Shown: positions 1-6,753, numbered from the stretch's first letter. The stretch: DNA of 7,657 nucleotides from Endomicrobium sp. (GCA_031264425.1 JAISDY010000112.1:1-7657); one strand, 5' to 3'. Numbers and translations are program-made. Notes: generated by a model not told the origin, from the letters alone.

Positions 1-150
1 ATTAATTAATACTACTGTTGTGGTAGTCAAATCATTAATTGCCGATGCTGTTTCTGTATCCGCTTCCGCTCTTATTTTTCCAGTAAATATTAGAAAGCCA
101 GAAATAACAAAAATTAATAGTATTTTTATTGGGTTGCAAATTATGGTCAT
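1..150 (-). CDS. N-terminus of an exported protein (partial, runs off the left edge)
   Basis: Fifty codons are open from an ATG at 148-150 to the window edge. A Shine-Dalgarno GGAG lies six bases upstream on the minus strand (157-160). The product starts MTIICNPIKILLIFVISGFL and reads like a Sec signal peptide: one lysine in a short N-region, a hydrophobic core at about residues 10-23, then a polar stretch ending Ala-Glu-Ala at 28-30, a plausible AxA signal peptidase I site. The mature part begins with acidic and Thr-rich sequence (DTETASAINDLTTTT). Function cannot be told from this fragment. Export is an inference; a single N-terminal membrane anchor is the alternative. It is divergent from dnaE and has its own candidate -10 element. 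Confidence 0.7.
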   Translation of the reverse strand, partial: MTIICNPIKILLIFVISGFLIFTGKIRAEADTETASAINDLTTTTVVLIN

Positions 151-211
151 AGTTTTCTCCAGTTTATTGTTTAGGTTCGTTACGTTAAAGTAGGCAAATT
201 ACCATATTTGC

Positions 212-217
212 ATTATA
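212..217 (-). promoter_or_regulatory. Candidate -10 element for the leftward exported-protein gene
   Basis: A perfect TATAAT reads on the minus strand, about 62 bases upstream of the ATG at 150, giving a predicted leader of roughly 55 bases. No convincing -35 hexamer sits 16-18 bases upstream, and the surroundings are so AT-rich that a chance match is possible. Confidence 0.35.
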
Positions 218-250
218 TTTACATAATTTTCACATAAATTACAAAAATAA

Positions 251-266
251 TTAGGTTTAAACCTAA
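251..266. promoter_or_regulatory. 16-bp perfect palindrome, possible operator
   Basis: The sequence TTAGGTTTAAACCTAA is its own reverse complement. It lies 30 bases upstream of the small ORF at 297 and between the two divergent transcription units. The half-site TTAGGTT recurs at 171-177, inside the leader of the leftward gene. A dimeric repressor site is the natural reading but is inferred. There is no U-tract and no loop, so it is not a terminator. Confidence 0.4.
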
Positions 267-296
267 CTTTATTGGGTAAATAGAAAAAGGAGTTTT

Positions 297-380
297 ATGA
301 GTGAAAAGAGTCAAAAATGGGAATCTTTTTTGAAAAGTAAGGCAAATAGGACTAAAATGCTTATTTTTTTGTACAAATAA
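297..380 (+). CDS. Possible 27-aa small protein or truncated gene start
   Basis: An ATG at 297 is preceded by AAAAAGGAG four bases upstream, a strong Shine-Dalgarno. The ORF runs 27 codons to TAA at 378. The product is basic (MSEKSQKWESFLKSKANR at its start) and ends in a hydrophobic run, LIFLY, before a final lysine. It has the feel of the beginning of a longer helical protein. In the same frame after the stop, only 12 more codons are open before another stop, so a single nonsense change does not restore a long gene. It could be a real microprotein, a leader peptide or the relic of a decayed gene. No family is recognised. Confidence 0.35.
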   Translation: MSEKSQKWESFLKSKANRTKMLIFLYK

Positions 381-541
381 AAGTCAAGTTGTCCTCTGAG
401 AGCATTCTTACAAGGATAGATTGTTAGTAAAGGAAGTTAAAGTGAATTGTTAAGTTTATAGCTTTTTAGTGTTATGAGGTTGCAGTTAAATATCTTTGTA
501 TTGTTTCATTATTGTGTAGCGATGGAAACTATCAACTATTA
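381..541. other. Non-coding spacer upstream of dnaE, no recognised content
   Basis: AT-rich sequence with no ORF that has a ribosome binding site, no tRNA-like fold and no terminator-like hairpin that I can see. An open stretch of 30 codons starting with the ATG near 475 lacks a Shine-Dalgarno and is not called. If the small ORF at 297 is a decayed gene, this spacer is probably its remains. Confidence 0.4.
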
Positions 542-572
542 TGTACTTATGCATAACACAAAATGATATAAT
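542..572 (+). promoter_or_regulatory. dnaE promoter (extended -10)
   Basis: TGATATAAT at 564-572 is an extended -10 element (TG, one base, then TATAAT at 567-572). The -35 region 17 bases upstream (544-549, TACTTA) is weak, which is usual for extended -10 promoters. Transcription would start near 579-581, leaving a leader of about 30 bases before the ATG at 611. A 10-bp palindrome, TTATGCATAA (547-556), sits in the spacer and could be a regulator site or chance. Confidence 0.55.
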
Positions 573-610
573 ATCTCAAGTTGCAAAATCTCAAAAAACA
601 GGTGTTTCTT

Positions 611-3600
611 ATGTCTGCGGAATTTGTGCATTTGCACAACCATACCGAGTATTCTCTTCTTGACGGCGCGTGTAGATTGACTGACGATAAAGGAAAACCC
701 GGCGAACTTTTTAATTTAATTGCTAAAGAATATAAAATGCCGACTCTTGCTATTACCGACCACGGCAATATGTACGGGGCTATGGAATTTTATTGGTCTG
801 CAAAACAGAGCGGTATAAAGCCTATACTTGGCTGCGAGGTATATGTGGCGCCAAAGTCTCGCTTTGATAAAAATATAGATAAAAATGCCGAAGATGGCGG
901 AAATTACAACCATTTAACGCTGCTTGCCAAAGACTTTGAAGGCTATCAAAACCTTATGCGTATAGTAAGCATTGGTTTTACCGAAGGCTTTTACTATAAG
1001 CCCCGCGTAGATAAAGAAGTGCTGAGAAAATACAATAAGGGAATAATCGCTCTTTCGGGATGTTTGGCGGGAGAAGTTGCCGCCTCTTTGCTTAAAGGAA
1101 ATTTTGATAAAGCGGAAAAAGCCGCGTCAGAACACAGAGATATTTTTGGAAAGGATAATTTCTATTTAGAAATTATGGATAATGGTCTTGAAGATCAGAA
1201 AAGAATAATACCCAATCTTCTTGAACTTTCAAAAAAAATAACAATCCCGCTAGTTGCTACAAACGACTGCCATTTCTTAAGAAAATCAGATGCGAAAATC
1301 CACGATATTTTGCTTTGCATAGGTACAGGCAGGACGTTAAGCGATCCTAAAAGATTAAAGTTTGACTCAGACCTATTTTATTATCGCAGCGCTGAGGATA
1401 TGGCAAAGACATTTGAGTATATTCCTCAATCTTTAAAAACTACTTTGGAAATTGCCGAAAAGTGTAACGTTGAAATAGATATGGATAATCTGCTTTTACC
1501 GCAGTTTCCCGTACCAGAAGAATACAAGTCGGACTCAGAATATTTAGAAAGTTTATGCAGACAAGGTCTTATAAAAAGATATGGAAACGTTGATTGTGAA
1601 CAGGAAAATAGATTAAAACACGAGCTTTCCGTTATTAACAGAATGGGTTTCGCATCCTACTTTTTAATAGTCTCAGATTTCATAAAATACGCAAAAGATA
1701 ACGGGATTCCCGTAGGACCGGGAAGAGGTTCAGGCGCAGGCTCAATGGTTGCTTACACGTTGGGTATTACTGATATTTGCCCTTTAAAGTACGATTTGCT
1801 GTTTGAGAGATTTCTAAACCCAGATAGGCGCTCAATGCCGGATTTGGATATAGATTTTGCAGATTCAGGCAGAGAACAAGTTATAGAATATGTTCGCCAC
1901 AAATACGGCGAAGAGAAATGCGCGCAGATTATAACATTTGGATCAATGCAATCCAGACTTGTTATAAAAGATGTCGCAAGAGTCATGGGGTTTACGCCGA
2001 CAGAGTCAAACAACATAGCTAAACTTGTTCCTCAAAACGCAAGTATTGCCGAAGCGTTGGAATCTTCCGCAGATCTGATAAAACTTGTAAAAACTGACGA
2101 GCGTATTGCAAACCTTATAGAGACTTCGCAAAAACTAGAAGGTCTTAAAAGACATACGGGTGTGCATGCCGCCGGTATGGTTATAGCCAATGAAGAAATA
2201 ACTAATTATTCGCCGCTTTCAAAAGGTTCAAAAAATATTATTACTACGCAGTACGACGGTGTGGTGTTGCCTCAGCTTGGACTTTTAAAAGTTGACTTTT
2301 TAGGGCTTAGGACTCTTACCATTATTGACGATTGCGTAAAGTTTATCCGCAAGAAAAAACCAGATTTTGACTTAGACAACATACCTTTAGATGATGAGCA
2401 ATCTTATAAACTTCTTGCCGAAGCAAAAACTATGGGAGTGTTCCAGCTTGAAAGCAAAGGCATGAGAGAATTGATAAGAAAACTAAAGCCTAGCAATATT
2501 GACGATGTCGTCGCTTTGATAGCTTTGTATAGACCCGGTCCTATGGGTTCAGGGATGTTGGACGATTTTGTAAACAGAAAACATGGAAAAACGCCTATTA
2601 CTTACGATCATCCCTTGCAGGAACCTATATTAAAAAATACTTACGGTGTTATTTTATACCAAGAGCAAGTTATGAAGATGTCTGTCGCTATGGCGGGGTT
2701 TACGCCCGGAGAAGCGGATAGCCTTCGCAAAGCAATGAGCAAAAAAATTCCTGAAGTTATTGAGAAACAAAGAGAAAAATTTATAAGCGGCGCCAGAGAA
2801 AAAGGCATAGACAAAAAAATTTCTGAAAAAGTTTTTAATAATATCGTAGCTTTTGCAGGATACGGATTTAACAAGTCTCACTCTGCGGCTTACGGTGTGG
2901 TATCTTACAGAACTGCGTATTTAAAGGCAAATTACCCTTTGGAATATTTAACAGCCTTGCTTAACAGCGAAATCGGTCGTTCGGCTGTAAAAGATAATGA
3001 AGAAAGTAAACTTGTGATGTATTTAGACGATGCCGCATTGTTTGGCATTAAAGTGCTGCCGCCTGATATTCAAAATTCCGACGGACAATTTAAAATAGAA
3101 GGCTCGGATATCCGTTTTGGACTTCTCGCTATTAAAAACATAGGCGAAGGTCTAACGCAGTCTATAGAGCAGGCAAGATCAGTTAATGGCAAAGAGACCA
3201 AATTTAAAGATTGGGACGATTTTCTACAGAGGATAGACTTAAAATCTACAAATAAAAAAGCTTTTGAATGTCTTGCAAAAGCTGGAGCGTTTGATTCTTT
3301 CGGCTCTGAAAAACTTGAAATAAGAGCAAGTTTACTGCTAAGTATAGATTCGTCAGTTGATAAAGCTGCAAAGATAAAACAAGATAAAGAATCGGCTCAG
3401 GGCTTTTTATTTGACAGCGCCGAAACTATGATTAGTGTGTCGTCATTGCAAAAAGCAAAATCTTTGGATATTTTTGAAGCGCTGGAATACGAAAAGGAAG
3501 TTTTGGGATTTTATCTTTCAGGACATCCTCTTGCTCCAAGAAAGAGAGAAATAATAGCCTATTCCAATTATAGACTAGATAAACTACCTGAACCCAAAGA

Positions 3601-4138
3601 AAATGTTGATTTTAAAACGGCTCAGATTATACGTATTGCAGGTATGATAGTTTCAATTAAAAAACTCATATCAAAAGCTAAAAAAGAACCGTACGCAAGA
3701 ATTAAAATAGAAGATTTGCACGGCAGCGTGGACGCAGTTTTGTTCCCTAGAGTTTTTGAAAAATTTGGAACCTATTTGACGCAAAACAATGTTATTGTAG
3801 TAAAAGGTCGGCTGATGGGCACGCAGGGACAGCCTGAAATAATAGTTGAAGATATTATCACTATAGATGAGGCAAAAAAGAAATTTCCGCCTAATTCCGG
3901 CGAAGTTCACGTAAGACTTTCAACCACAAGGTACGACGATGTTTTAAGCGAAGATTTAAAAAAAGTTTTTAGCGCTAATAAAGGCAAAGCAAAAGTTTAT
4001 ATTGACTTAGAAGACGCTCTGCACGGAAACTTTTCAATAGAGACTGAGTATCTTGCAGACTGTTCAGATAACTTTATAAACGATGTGGAGGCGGTTATTG
4101 GCATAAAAAACTCTGTTGAATTGAGATATTCTAATTAA
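611..4138 (+). CDS. dnaE: DNA polymerase III subunit alpha
   Basis: Catalytic subunit of the replicative polymerase, acting with the beta clamp and clamp loader at the fork. The 1175 aa are full length (E. coli DnaE is 1160). The N-terminal PHP domain (about 1-280) begins with FVHLHNHTEYSLLDG and keeps nine candidate metal ligands: H9, H11, D18, H51, E76, H101, C151, D219 and H221. The C-family polymerase core follows, with GPGRGSGAGS at 369-378, the catalytic PDLDIDF at 410-416 (D411, D413) and the third aspartate D562 in VDFLGLRTLT. Also present are FQLESKGM at 611-618 and YGFNKSHSAAYG at 751-762. QGFLF (930-934) fits the QxxLF clamp-binding motif. An OB fold covers about 1006-1080. The start is ATG 611, with AGGTG six bases upstream; an in-frame TTG at 581 lies at the predicted transcription start, so it is unlikely. 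serS follows 18 bases later, so the two are probably co-transcribed. Confidence 0.97.
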   Translation: MSAEFVHLHNHTEYSLLDGACRLTDDKGKPGELFNLIAKEYKMPTLAITDHGNMYGAMEFYWSAKQSGIKPILGCEVYVAPKSRFDKNIDKNAEDGGNYNHLTLLAKDFEGYQNLMRIVSIGFTEGFYYKPRVDKEVLRKYNKGIIALSGCLAGEVAASLLKGNFDKAEKAASEHRDIFGKDNFYLEIMDNGLEDQKRIIPNLLELSKKITIPLVATNDCHFLRKSDAKIHDILLCIGTGRTLSDPKRLKFDSDLFYYRSAEDMAKTFEYIPQSLKTTLEIAEKCNVEIDMDNLLLPQFPVPEEYKSDSEYLESLCRQGLIKRYGNVDCEQENRLKHELSVINRMGFASYFLIVSDFIKYAKDNGIPVGPGRGSGAGSMVAYTLGITDICPLKYDLLFERFLNPDRRSMPDLDIDFADSGREQVIEYVRHKYGEEKCAQIITFGSMQSRLVIKDVARVMGFTPTESNNIAKLVPQNASIAEALESSADLIKLVKTDERIANLIETSQKLEGLKRHTGVHAAGMVIANEEITNYSPLSKGSKNIITTQYDGVVLPQLGLLKVDFLGLRTLTIIDDCVKFIRKKKPDFDLDNIPLDDEQSYKLLAEAKTMGVFQLESKGMRELIRKLKPSNIDDVVALIALYRPGPMGSGMLDDFVNRKHGKTPITYDHPLQEPILKNTYGVILYQEQVMKMSVAMAGFTPGEADSLRKAMSKKIPEVIEKQREKFISGAREKGIDKKISEKVFNNIVAFAGYGFNKSHSAAYGVVSYRTAYLKANYPLEYLTALLNSEIGRSAVKDNEESKLVMYLDDAALFGIKVLPPDIQNSDGQFKIEGSDIRFGLLAIKNIGEGLTQSIEQARSVNGKETKFKDWDDFLQRIDLKSTNKKAFECLAKAGAFDSFGSEKLEIRASLLLSIDSSVDKAAKIKQDKESAQGFLFDSAETMISVSSLQKAKSLDIFEALEYEKEVLGFYLSGHPLAPRKREIIAYSNYRLDKLPEPKENVDFKTAQIIRIAGMIVSIKKLISKAKKEPYARIKIEDLHGSVDAVLFPRVFEKFGTYLTQNNVIVVKGRLMGTQGQPEIIVEDIITIDEAKKKFPPNSGEVHVRLSTTRYDDVLSEDLKKVFSANKGKAKVYIDLEDALHGNFSIETEYLADCSDNFINDVEAVIGIKNSVELRYSN

Positions 4139-4156
4139 GTTATATGGAGAAAAAGA

Positions 4157-5428
4157 ATGTTAGACATCAAAGTTATTAGAGAAAATCCTGAAGCTGTTAA
4201 AAGAGCCATGTCAACTAGGAACAAAGAAATAGACTTTACGGAACTTTTAAAGTGGGACGACGAAAGAAAGTTTGTCATAAACGAGAATGAAAAGTTAAGA
4301 TTAAAAAGAAATAAAGTTTCTGAAGAGGTCGGTAAACTTAAAAGAGAAGGAAAAGAACCTCCGCCTGAAGTGCTTGAAGAAATGAATGAAATAAGAGATT
4401 TAATTCAAGAACAGGAAAAACAACTTTTGTCTTTGGAAAATCATATAGAAGATTTTTTATTGGGACTTCCAAACATTCCCGACTCAAGCGTGCCTATCGG
4501 AAAAGACGAAAGAGCTAATAAAATTATTAGACATATCGGCGAACCTAAAAAAACTTCTTTCAAACCAAAATACCACTGGGAAGTGGGCGAAAAGCTTGGG
4601 ATTATTGACTTTGCGACAGCTTCCAAAATTTCGGGGTCAAGATTTGTTGTTTTGAAAAATGAAGGTTGCGCTTTGGAAAGAGCTATTATTTCTTTCTTTT
4701 TAGATACGCATAAAGAAAGAGGATATAAAGAAATAATGACTCCGTATCTTGTAAATAGGGAATCTATGTTTGGCACTGGGCAGCTTCCTAAATTTGCCGA
4801 GGAAGCTTTTAAATGCGCTAATGATGAATTGTATTTAATATCAACCGCGGAAATTCCCATCACAAATATTTATAGGGACGAAATTTTGGATGAAGACAGC
4901 CTTCCAAAAAAACTTGTTTCTTATTCTGCTTGCTTTAGAAGGGAAGCGGGCGCCTACGGAAAAGACACAAAAGGACTTATAAGAAATCACCAGTTTAATA
5001 AAGTAGAGCTTGTAAAATTCGTAAAACCGGAAAATTCCGATGAGGAACTTGAGGCGCTTGTTTTGGACGCCGGACATGTTTTGGAGTTGTTAGGTCTTCC
5101 TTACAGGGTTTCTCTTTTATCTAGTGGCGCCACAGGCTTTTCATCGTCAAAAACTTATGATTTGGAAGTATGGCTTGCCGGCGACGGTGTGTATAGAGAA
5201 ATTTCTTCATGTTCAAACTTTAAAGATTTTCAGGCAAGAAGAATGAACATAAAAGTAAAATATAAAGACAAAAAGAAGGAACTTATACACACGTTAAACG
5301 GCTCTGGCGTTGCAGTCGGCAGAACTTTTGCCGCAATTCTTGAATACTATCAGCAAGAAGACGTTTCTGTCGTAATACCGGAGGTTCTTCGCAAATACAC
5401 AGGTTTTGACGTAATAAAAAACAAATAA
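4157..5428 (+). CDS. serS: Seryl-tRNA synthetase
   Basis: Cytoplasmic class II aminoacyl-tRNA synthetase that charges tRNA-Ser (and tRNA-Sec where present) with serine using ATP. At 423 aa it has the usual bacterial length. Residues 1 to about 110 form the tRNA-binding arm, with Lys/Glu-rich heptad sequence at roughly 30-105 typical of the long antiparallel coiled coil. The catalytic core shows the serine-binding TAE loop at 230-232 and class II motif 2, [15 protein letters not shown], from 259 (R261/R262). It also has [15 protein letters not shown] at 348-362 and motif 3, [11 protein letters not shown], ending at 390 (R389). One oddity is A325 in SSGATGFSS, where bacterial SerRS usually has Asp (GDxGF). 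GGAG seven bases before the ATG supports the start. It is second in an operon with dnaE and is followed at once by a strong terminator. Confidence 0.97.
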   Translation: MLDIKVIRENPEAVKRAMSTRNKEIDFTELLKWDDERKFVINENEKLRLKRNKVSEEVGKLKREGKEPPPEVLEEMNEIRDLIQEQEKQLLSLENHIEDFLLGLPNIPDSSVPIGKDERANKIIRHIGEPKKTSFKPKYHWEVGEKLGIIDFATASKISGSRFVVLKNEGCALERAIISFFLDTHKERGYKEIMTPYLVNRESMFGTGQLPKFAEEAFKCANDELYLISTAEIPITNIYRDEILDEDSLPKKLVSYSACFRREAGAYGKDTKGLIRNHQFNKVELVKFVKPENSDEELEALVLDAGHVLELLGLPYRVSLLSSGATGFSSSKTYDLEVWLAGDGVYREISSCSNFKDFQARRMNIKVKYKDKKKELIHTLNGSGVAVGRTFAAILEYYQQEDVSVVIPEVLRKYTGFDVIKNK

Positions 5429-5440
5429 TAATTATTTCTT

Positions 5441-5492
5441 CAATATAAAACGCATCCGCCGAAATATGTTTCAGCGGATGCGTTTTATATTG
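5441..5492. terminator. Strong, probably bidirectional, Rho-independent terminator
   Basis: Arms at 5441-5459 and 5474-5492 pair perfectly over 19 bp. Inside, one C/A mismatch is followed by a further 4-bp stem (GAAA/TTTC) closed by a TATG loop. The GC core is GCATCCGC/GCGGATGC. On the plus strand it is followed by TTTTATATTGTT; on the minus strand the same symmetry gives TTTTATATTG, so it can stop both serS transcripts and leftward read-through. It lies 13 bases after the serS stop codon. Confidence 0.9.
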
Positions 5493-5526
5493 TTGTTCAA
5501 ACTTGACTTTCCCCACTTTTGAACAA
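5493..5526. repeat. Inverted repeat, 9-bp stem with 16-base loop
   Basis: TTGTTCAAA (5493-5501) and TTTGAACAA (5518-5526) are perfect reverse complements separated by CTTGACTTTCCCCACT. No U-tract follows on either strand, so it does not look like a terminator. The loop is C-rich on the plus strand and G-rich (GTGGGG) on the minus strand. It abuts the serS terminator directly. Confidence 0.5.
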
Positions 5527-5624
5527 AAAGGAAAAAATGACTCATAAAAAAAGTGCCTGCTAAAGAGGGAAAACTTACATGCTGCAAATTTAACAATGTC
5601 AAACGTTAAGGATTTTAGTTATAA

Positions 5625-5670
5625 AATACTAAATCGCTTCATTAAACGAAAAACGAAGCGATTTAGTATT
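5625..5670 (-). terminator. Terminator of the leftward lysine-rich gene
   Basis: AATACTAAATCGCTTC (5625-5640) and its exact reverse complement (5655-5670) form a 16-bp stem with a 14-base loop. On the minus strand the stem runs into AGTATTTTAT, a short U-rich tail, whereas the plus-strand side continues CCAATT, so it is directional. It begins 14 bases beyond the stop codon of the small gene. Confidence 0.75.
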
Positions 5671-5684
5671 CCAATTGAGCAGTC

Positions 5685-5786
5685 TTATTTTTTCTTTTTC
5701 TTGGTCGCGGCTTTTTTCTTTGTAACCTTTTTCTTTACCGTCTTTTTCTTAGGCGCAGCTTTTTTCTTCTTGCATCCACAAGCCAT
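5685..5786 (-). CDS. 33-aa lysine-rich basic protein with N-terminal Cys-Gly-Cys
   Basis: ATG at 5784-5786, AGGAG six bases upstream within AAAAGGAGCCAACA, stop TAA at 5685-5687, own terminator 14 bases on. The product opens MACGCKKKKAAPKKK and continues as KKK blocks separated by two or three small residues (TV, VT, AAT), ending in five lysines; 18 of 33 residues are lysine and none is acidic. The alternating AAG/AAA codons and complete gene signals argue that it is translated rather than a low-complexity tract. The composition resembles histone H1-like or HctB-type tails, so binding to DNA or RNA is the obvious guess, but that is inference. The CGC motif could hold a metal or make a disulphide. 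The opposite strand is open but would encode an implausible poly-Phe protein. Confidence 0.75.
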   Translation of the reverse strand: MACGCKKKKAAPKKKTVKKKVTKKKAATKKKKK

Positions 5787-5800
5787 TGTTGGCTCCTTTT

Positions 5801-5842
5801 GGGAAGTTATCCCTTGTTTTTATTCCGCGCGCTAATTGCGGA
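5801..5842 (-). promoter_or_regulatory. Hairpin-rich leader of the lysine-rich gene
   Basis: Two short inverted repeats lie upstream of the Shine-Dalgarno. TTCCGC/GCGGAA (5823-5828 and 5837-5842) is a 6-bp stem with a 9-base loop. GGGA/TCCC (5801-5804 and 5810-5813) is a 4-bp stem ending a few bases before the AGGAG. Neither has a U-tract. They may stabilise the mRNA or modulate ribosome access. I cannot place a convincing promoter between the membrane-protein gene and this leader. Confidence 0.3.
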
Positions 5843-5882
5843 AAGTTTAGATGCTGGTGATATTTTAATAAAAAAATAAATT

Positions 5883-6677
5883 TTATTTCAAGTCTTTCGG
5901 ACTATTTCGCGGTGGAAGTTTTATGCTCTTCATTTCAAAAAAGCCGGACACAAGAGCTCCCACAAAATAAATAATCCATATGTATGTGTAATAATAACCA
6001 AAAAGCGTGGTTAATCCGGCGACAATAAATGAGCCTGCAAAAATAATAAGACTTGCTTCAAGATATCTCCACTTCGTCGGTATCAAATTGTAAATATTTG
6101 CAAGTTGATAATTATGCCGTCTGTGTCTTACATATGCCGCTGCAAGAAGCAAGAATCCGACTGGAGAGACAAACTGGCATATCAAGTGTATAAGTATAAG
6201 TTGTATCGGAGGATTTGCCGACTTAAACCATACGGGATCGTACAGTGTTATAGAACCCCATATTGACAAAACCTTAGATCCGGTTACTGCCAAGGTATTT
6301 AATAAAATAAAAATTATCCCCATTAAGGTTCCTACAGTATAGGATGCAAATTTTGACGAGTGCGGAGCGCCACTTGGCGTTGGCACCCAGTGAAAAATAG
6401 CCACGAGAATAGACGGGGCTATCACAGCCATCAGAAAAAATTGTCGGAGACAATTTACTATCAAAGGCATCGGATGATGACCTAAAATATTTTGAAGAGG
6501 TCTCGTTATAAAATAAATTCCAAACATTATAAAAGCCGCTTCAATTTTTTTAAAACCTATATCGCCAAACATCATTGAACGAAATTTACTTGTGCGTCTT
6601 ACTTCCGACGCCATAATAAAATACATCAGCCCCGCCAGTATTGGAAAAAGAAAGGCTGTCAAAAAAGCAAAATTCAT
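5883..6677 (-). CDS. Seven-helix integral membrane protein of unknown function
   Basis: 264 aa, not recognised as a named family. Hydrophobic segments are visible at about 2-23, 45-64, 70-96, 113-136, 157-183, 206-228 and 231-247. Positive clusters RRTSKFR (27-33), RHRRH (184-188) and the basic C-terminus from 250 all fall on one side, which predicts N-out/C-in topology by the positive-inside rule. Polar residues near the membrane include RPLQN (59-63), HHPMP (67-71), RQ (79-80) and HWVPTPSGAPH (96-106). There is no signal peptide beyond the first helix, and no kinase, HD, GGDEF or other soluble domain follows. It might be a transporter-like or sensor membrane module; 7TM sensor halves of kinases have this topology, but no sequence motif supports that here. 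The ATG at 6675-6677 has GGAG five bases upstream. It lies 76 bases after folD and 96 bases before the lysine-rich gene, on the same strand as both. Confidence 0.85.
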   Translation of the reverse strand: MNFAFLTAFLFPILAGLMYFIMASEVRRTSKFRSMMFGDIGFKKIEAAFIMFGIYFITRPLQNILGHHPMPLIVNCLRQFFLMAVIAPSILVAIFHWVPTPSGAPHSSKFASYTVGTLMGIIFILLNTLAVTGSKVLSIWGSITLYDPVWFKSANPPIQLILIHLICQFVSPVGFLLLAAAYVRHRRHNYQLANIYNLIPTKWRYLEASLIIFAGSFIVAGLTTLFGYYYTYIWIIYFVGALVSGFFEMKSIKLPPRNSPKDLK

Positions 6678-6753
6678 TTTATCTCCGAAAAAGTAAAATT
6701 TAAATTATTCCATAAACGTCTAACTTGAACTCAAAAAAGCAGTTATAAGAAAA

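Larger units (their letters stand above)
5441..5567 (-). ncRNA. Speculative small RNA in the convergence zone
   Basis: A perfect TTGACA on the minus strand (5597-5602) is followed after 17 bases by TGTAAG (5574-5579), a 4/6 match to a -10 element. A transcript starting near 5567 would contain the 9-bp hairpin at 5493-5526 and end at the terminator at 5441-5492, about 125 bases long. No protein with a convincing ribosome binding site is seen in it. This rests only on promoter-hairpin-terminator spacing, and the -10 lacks the two most conserved bases. Confidence 0.15.

Noticed and set aside
475..567. 30-codon ORF upstream of dnaE
   Set aside because: No Shine-Dalgarno, and it overlaps the dnaE promoter.
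581..610. Ten-codon N-terminal extension of dnaE starting at TTG 581
   Set aside because: TTG 581 lies at the predicted transcription start, has no Shine-Dalgarno, and the added residues do not match the usual DnaE start, which begins a few residues before FVHL.
4441..4863. 140-codon leftward ORF inside serS
   Set aside because: It is fully antisense to conserved SerRS coding sequence and its product shows no recognisable motif.
5503..5520. Resemblance of the minus-strand AAAAGTGGGGAAAGTCAA to MraZ-type GTGGG repeats
   Set aside because: Only one GTGGG unit is present, and no mraZ or cell-division gene is nearby.
5537..5563. Eight-codon rightward ORF after a purine-rich AAAAAGGAAAAA
   Set aside because: Too short to judge, no promoter, and located after the serS terminator; the TTGACT at 5503-5508 has no matching -10.
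5596..5835. Rightward 79-codon ORF across the convergence zone
   Set aside because: It has no ribosome binding site, runs through the terminator stem, and its middle is nearly all Phe because it is antisense to the lysine-rich gene.
6704..6734. Possible leftward promoter before the membrane-protein gene (TTGAGT, 19 bases, AATAAT)
   Set aside because: The spacing is too long and the -10 weak; the gene may simply be read through from folD, as no terminator is visible in the 76-base gap.
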